Origin: an uncultured Pelagibacteraceae bacterium
GTDB lineage: Bacteria > Pseudomonadota > Alphaproteobacteria > Pelagibacterales > Pelagibacteraceae
Reading direction: 5' to 3'
Assembly: GCA_902566805.1 (NCBI GenBank)
Contig: CACFKJ010000007.1
Coordinates: 1-36,043 of the forward strand
Length of the DNA: 36,043 nt
Made by a program: the position numbers and the translations under genes. The notes below the pieces were generated by a model. It was not told the DNA's origin. It made no database searches and was given only the letters and a program-made list of their open reading frames with translations. Positions 34,338 to 36,043 of the stretch are shown one piece after another. The first letter of the stretch is position 1. Each line of letters starts with the position of its first letter.

Positions 34338-35510
34338 TTAATAGTATTTAATAATAATTTTATTAAAGTTTATTATTTGATCTTCGAGGTCTACTGGCGC
34401 ATTGCCCAAGAAGAACCCATTTTCATGTATATAGTTTGCATTTTTAACGTTTTCAAAGACAGAATAATTAAAATATCTTTTTACTGGATGTTTTAAAAAG
34501 CATCCACCAGTTATTAACCTAAATTGAATATTATTATCTCTTAAATCAGAATATATTTTTTCTTTTAGATGGCTAAATTTTTTTTTAAAAATAAAAATTA
34601 AAGAAAAAGCTGAACTTACTCCGACTTCTTTTTGTATATTAAATATTTTATTATTTTTAAAAATATTTTGATATAAATTAAAATTTTTTCTTCTAATATC
34701 AATGAATTTTTTAAGCTTTCTTAATTGTGAGATTCCAACAGAGGCATATATTTCATTAGGTCTTACGTTATATCCAGGTAGTATAAATTCATAATTTTCA
34801 TAAATTCTTTTTTTATTAATTCCAAATTTTTTTTTATTAATAATATCTCTCGTCCAACCATGAGATCTTAGTGACCTCATTATTTCAGCCAGTTCACTAT
34901 CATTAGTTGTGATCATTCCTCCTTCGATTGTTGATATATGGTGGGAAAAAAAGAAACTCATTGTATTTATTTGCCCAAAAGTTCCTGTAAATTTATTTTT
35001 ATATTTTGCTCCAAGAGACTCGCAATTATCTTCCATAAAATAAATTTTTTTCTTTTTACATATATTTTGAATTTCAGATAGATTACAGGGATTGCCTAAT
35101 ATATTAACTGCAACTATCATCTTTGTTTTGCTAGTTATTGCTTTTTTTAATTTTATAAAATCCACATTTACTGTTTCAGGATCAACATCTATAAATTTTA
35201 GTTTCAATCCATATTGTTGCAAAGGAGAGTATGTTGTTGACCATGATATTGCTGGCACAATTACTTCATCACCTCTTTTCAGTGGATTTTTTTTTTTATA
35301 AAATAGCGAAGCAATTGAAATCAAATTTGCAGATGAACCTGAGTTAACCATAACACCATACTTCATGCCAAAATATTTTGAATATATTTTTTCAAAATTT
35401 TTAACTTGTTTTGAATATGTAAATTGATTAGATTTAATAACTTTATTTATTTGTTCAATTTCATCCTCATTCCATGAGCTATATGTGAGTGGATAATTTT
35501 TTTTTAACAT
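34338..35510 (-). CDS. PLP-dependent sugar 3-dehydratase, ColD-like (DegT/DnrJ/EryC1/StrS fold)
   Basis: 390 residues, the size of ColD, GDP-4-keto-6-deoxy-D-mannose 3-dehydratase. The fold is DegT-type: NSGSSANL, GDEVIVPAISW, DVDPETVNVD and the PLP-binding MEDNCESLGAKY. The usual lysine that binds PLP is absent. At its place in SFFFSHHISTIEGG is H190, followed by H191. ColD has His188 and the E1 dehydratase a His at this point, and both remove the C3 hydroxyl instead of transaminating. The product here would be a GDP-4-keto-3,6-dideoxy sugar, later reduced to a colitose-type sugar. Dehydratase is therefore a better label than aminotransferase. Confidence 0.88.
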   Translation of the reverse strand: MLKKNYPLTYSSWNEDEIEQINKVIKSNQFTYSKQVKNFEKIYSKYFGMKYGVMVNSGSSANLISIASLFYKKKNPLKRGDEVIVPAISWSTTYSPLQQYGLKLKFIDVDPETVNVDFIKLKKAITSKTKMIVAVNILGNPCNLSEIQNICKKKKIYFMEDNCESLGAKYKNKFTGTFGQINTMSFFFSHHISTIEGGMITTNDSELAEIMRSLRSHGWTRDIINKKKFGINKKRIYENYEFILPGYNVRPNEIYASVGISQLRKLKKFIDIRRKNFNLYQNIFKNNKIFNIQKEVGVSSAFSLIFIFKKKFSHLKEKIYSDLRDNNIQFRLITGGCFLKHPVKRYFNYSVFENVKNANYIHENGFFLGNAPVDLEDQIINFNKIIIKYY

Positions 35511-35522
35511 AAGAATATTAAT

Positions 35523-36043
35523 TTATACTATCAAAAAGTAAGTAAACTCTCCTCTTTCGCCTAATTCATTATAAATTTTATTAAAATTAAATTTATTTAA
35601 GTTTCCCAAGTATTGCATATTAAATGGATCATAAATTTCTGAATAAATATCTTTTATATCATTAATTAGCATGGAATGTGAATCTGAATTTTTCATATAA
35701 TAGGGGCTATATTCAAAAAGTATAGGAGGTTTGTATTTAGATAAAATTTTTTTACCACCATTAATTACATGCGCCTCAGATCCTTGATTATTTAACCAGA
35801 GCAAAGAGTTTGAAAAGTTAGTATCTTTAAATAAGTTATCCAAAGTAAAATTTTTTACTTCAATTATTTTTCTATTCTGCTCACCAAATAAACCACTATA
35901 TTTTTTATAAAATACTCTTTGATCGCCTATATCAGACTCATCTAATTCAAAATTTACATATTTACTTGTGCTATTTGTTATTGCACAATTGTATAATTTA
36001 ATTTTATCTTCTAAATCGTTTAGAATCACATTTGATTTAAGAA
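35523..36043 (-). CDS. FkbM-family methyltransferase, C-terminal part (start beyond right edge)
   Basis: The reading frame is open to the right edge, so only the C-terminal part, about 173 codons, is seen. The start and the SAM motif I lie outside. Visible signs are SNVILNDLEDKIKLYNCAI, VKNFTLDNLF, LLWLNNQGSEAHVINGGKKI and PILFEYSPYY, the order found in FkbM proteins, with LNNQGSE in place of the more usual DVEGxE. A GTG at 36027-36029 is in frame, but the frame continues above it. It differs from the FkbM copy at 33476 and probably methylates another position. Lies 12 bases before the ColD-like gene. Confidence 0.8.
   Translation of the reverse strand, partial: LKSNVILNDLEDKIKLYNCAITNSTSKYVNFELDESDIGDQRVFYKKYSGLFGEQNRKIIEVKNFTLDNLFKDTNFSNSLLWLNNQGSEAHVINGGKKILSKYKPPILFEYSPYYMKNSDSHSMLINDIKDIYSEIYDPFNMQYLGNLNKFNFNKIYNELGERGEFTYFLIV

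Noticed and set aside
35092-35301. 69-codon plus-strand open frame
   Set aside because: Antisense to the ColD-like gene in its PLP domain. Shadow frame.
34338-35510. Simple label of DegT/DnrJ sugar aminotransferase
   Set aside because: The PLP-binding lysine is replaced by His190, so transamination is unlikely. A dehydratase label fits better.
1-36043. Mobile element or CRISPR as the source of the mosaic layout
   Set aside because: No transposase, integrase, long inverted repeat, direct repeat array or attachment site was seen on reading both strands.

Overview
This 36 kb window is a surface-polysaccharide gene island from a very A+T-rich bacterium. By eye it is about three-quarters A+T, with lysine- and isoleucine-rich proteins and one-base or four-base gene overlaps almost everywhere. 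The composition, compactness and content fit the hypervariable surface-glycan region of a small-genome marine alphaproteobacterium of the SAR11/Pelagibacter kind. That placement is an inference, because no rRNA or other phylogenetic marker is present. I see no transposase, integrase, tRNA, CRISPR array or phage gene.

Layout. (1) 1-1694, minus: asparagine synthetase, cut by the left edge. (2) 1745-4265, plus: an ABC exporter pair (Wzm/Wzt type) and a sugar-nucleotide epimerase. (3) 4269-12181, minus: a nine-gene operon with a LIC12192-type 'sporadic carbohydrate cluster' domain fused to a methyltransferase, a 2OG-Fe(II) oxygenase, a two-gene minimal transketolase, an epimerase, a divergent SDR, a sugar C-methyltransferase, a VOC protein and a cytidylyltransferase-kinase fusion. 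(4) 12315-13538, plus: a radical SAM enzyme. (5) 13524-14798, minus: a GT2 glycosyltransferase whose C-terminal domain resembles the N-terminal domain of that radical SAM enzyme. (6) 14780-33484, plus: about 20 tightly packed genes covering two heptose-type GHMP kinases, epimerases, a second C-methyltransferase, glycosyltransferases, an O-antigen ligase-like protein, a WecA-like initiating transferase, a near-complete GDP-D-glycero-D-manno-heptose pathway and a transaldolase. (7) 33476-36043, minus: an FkbM methyltransferase, a ColD-like PLP dehydratase and a second FkbM gene cut by the right edge.

How it fits together. WecA-like transfer of sugar-1-phosphate to undecaprenyl phosphate could start the chain, and the glycosyltransferases extend it. 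Wzm/Wzt would export it, and the ligase-like protein could join it to lipid A-core. The sugar genes point to heptoses, deoxy or dideoxy sugars made from GDP-mannose-type precursors, and C-methylated sugars. The minus-strand operon at 4269-12181 is the least understood part: it looks like a route to an activated, possibly branched or two-carbon-modified sugar, using a transketolase that lacks its usual third domain.
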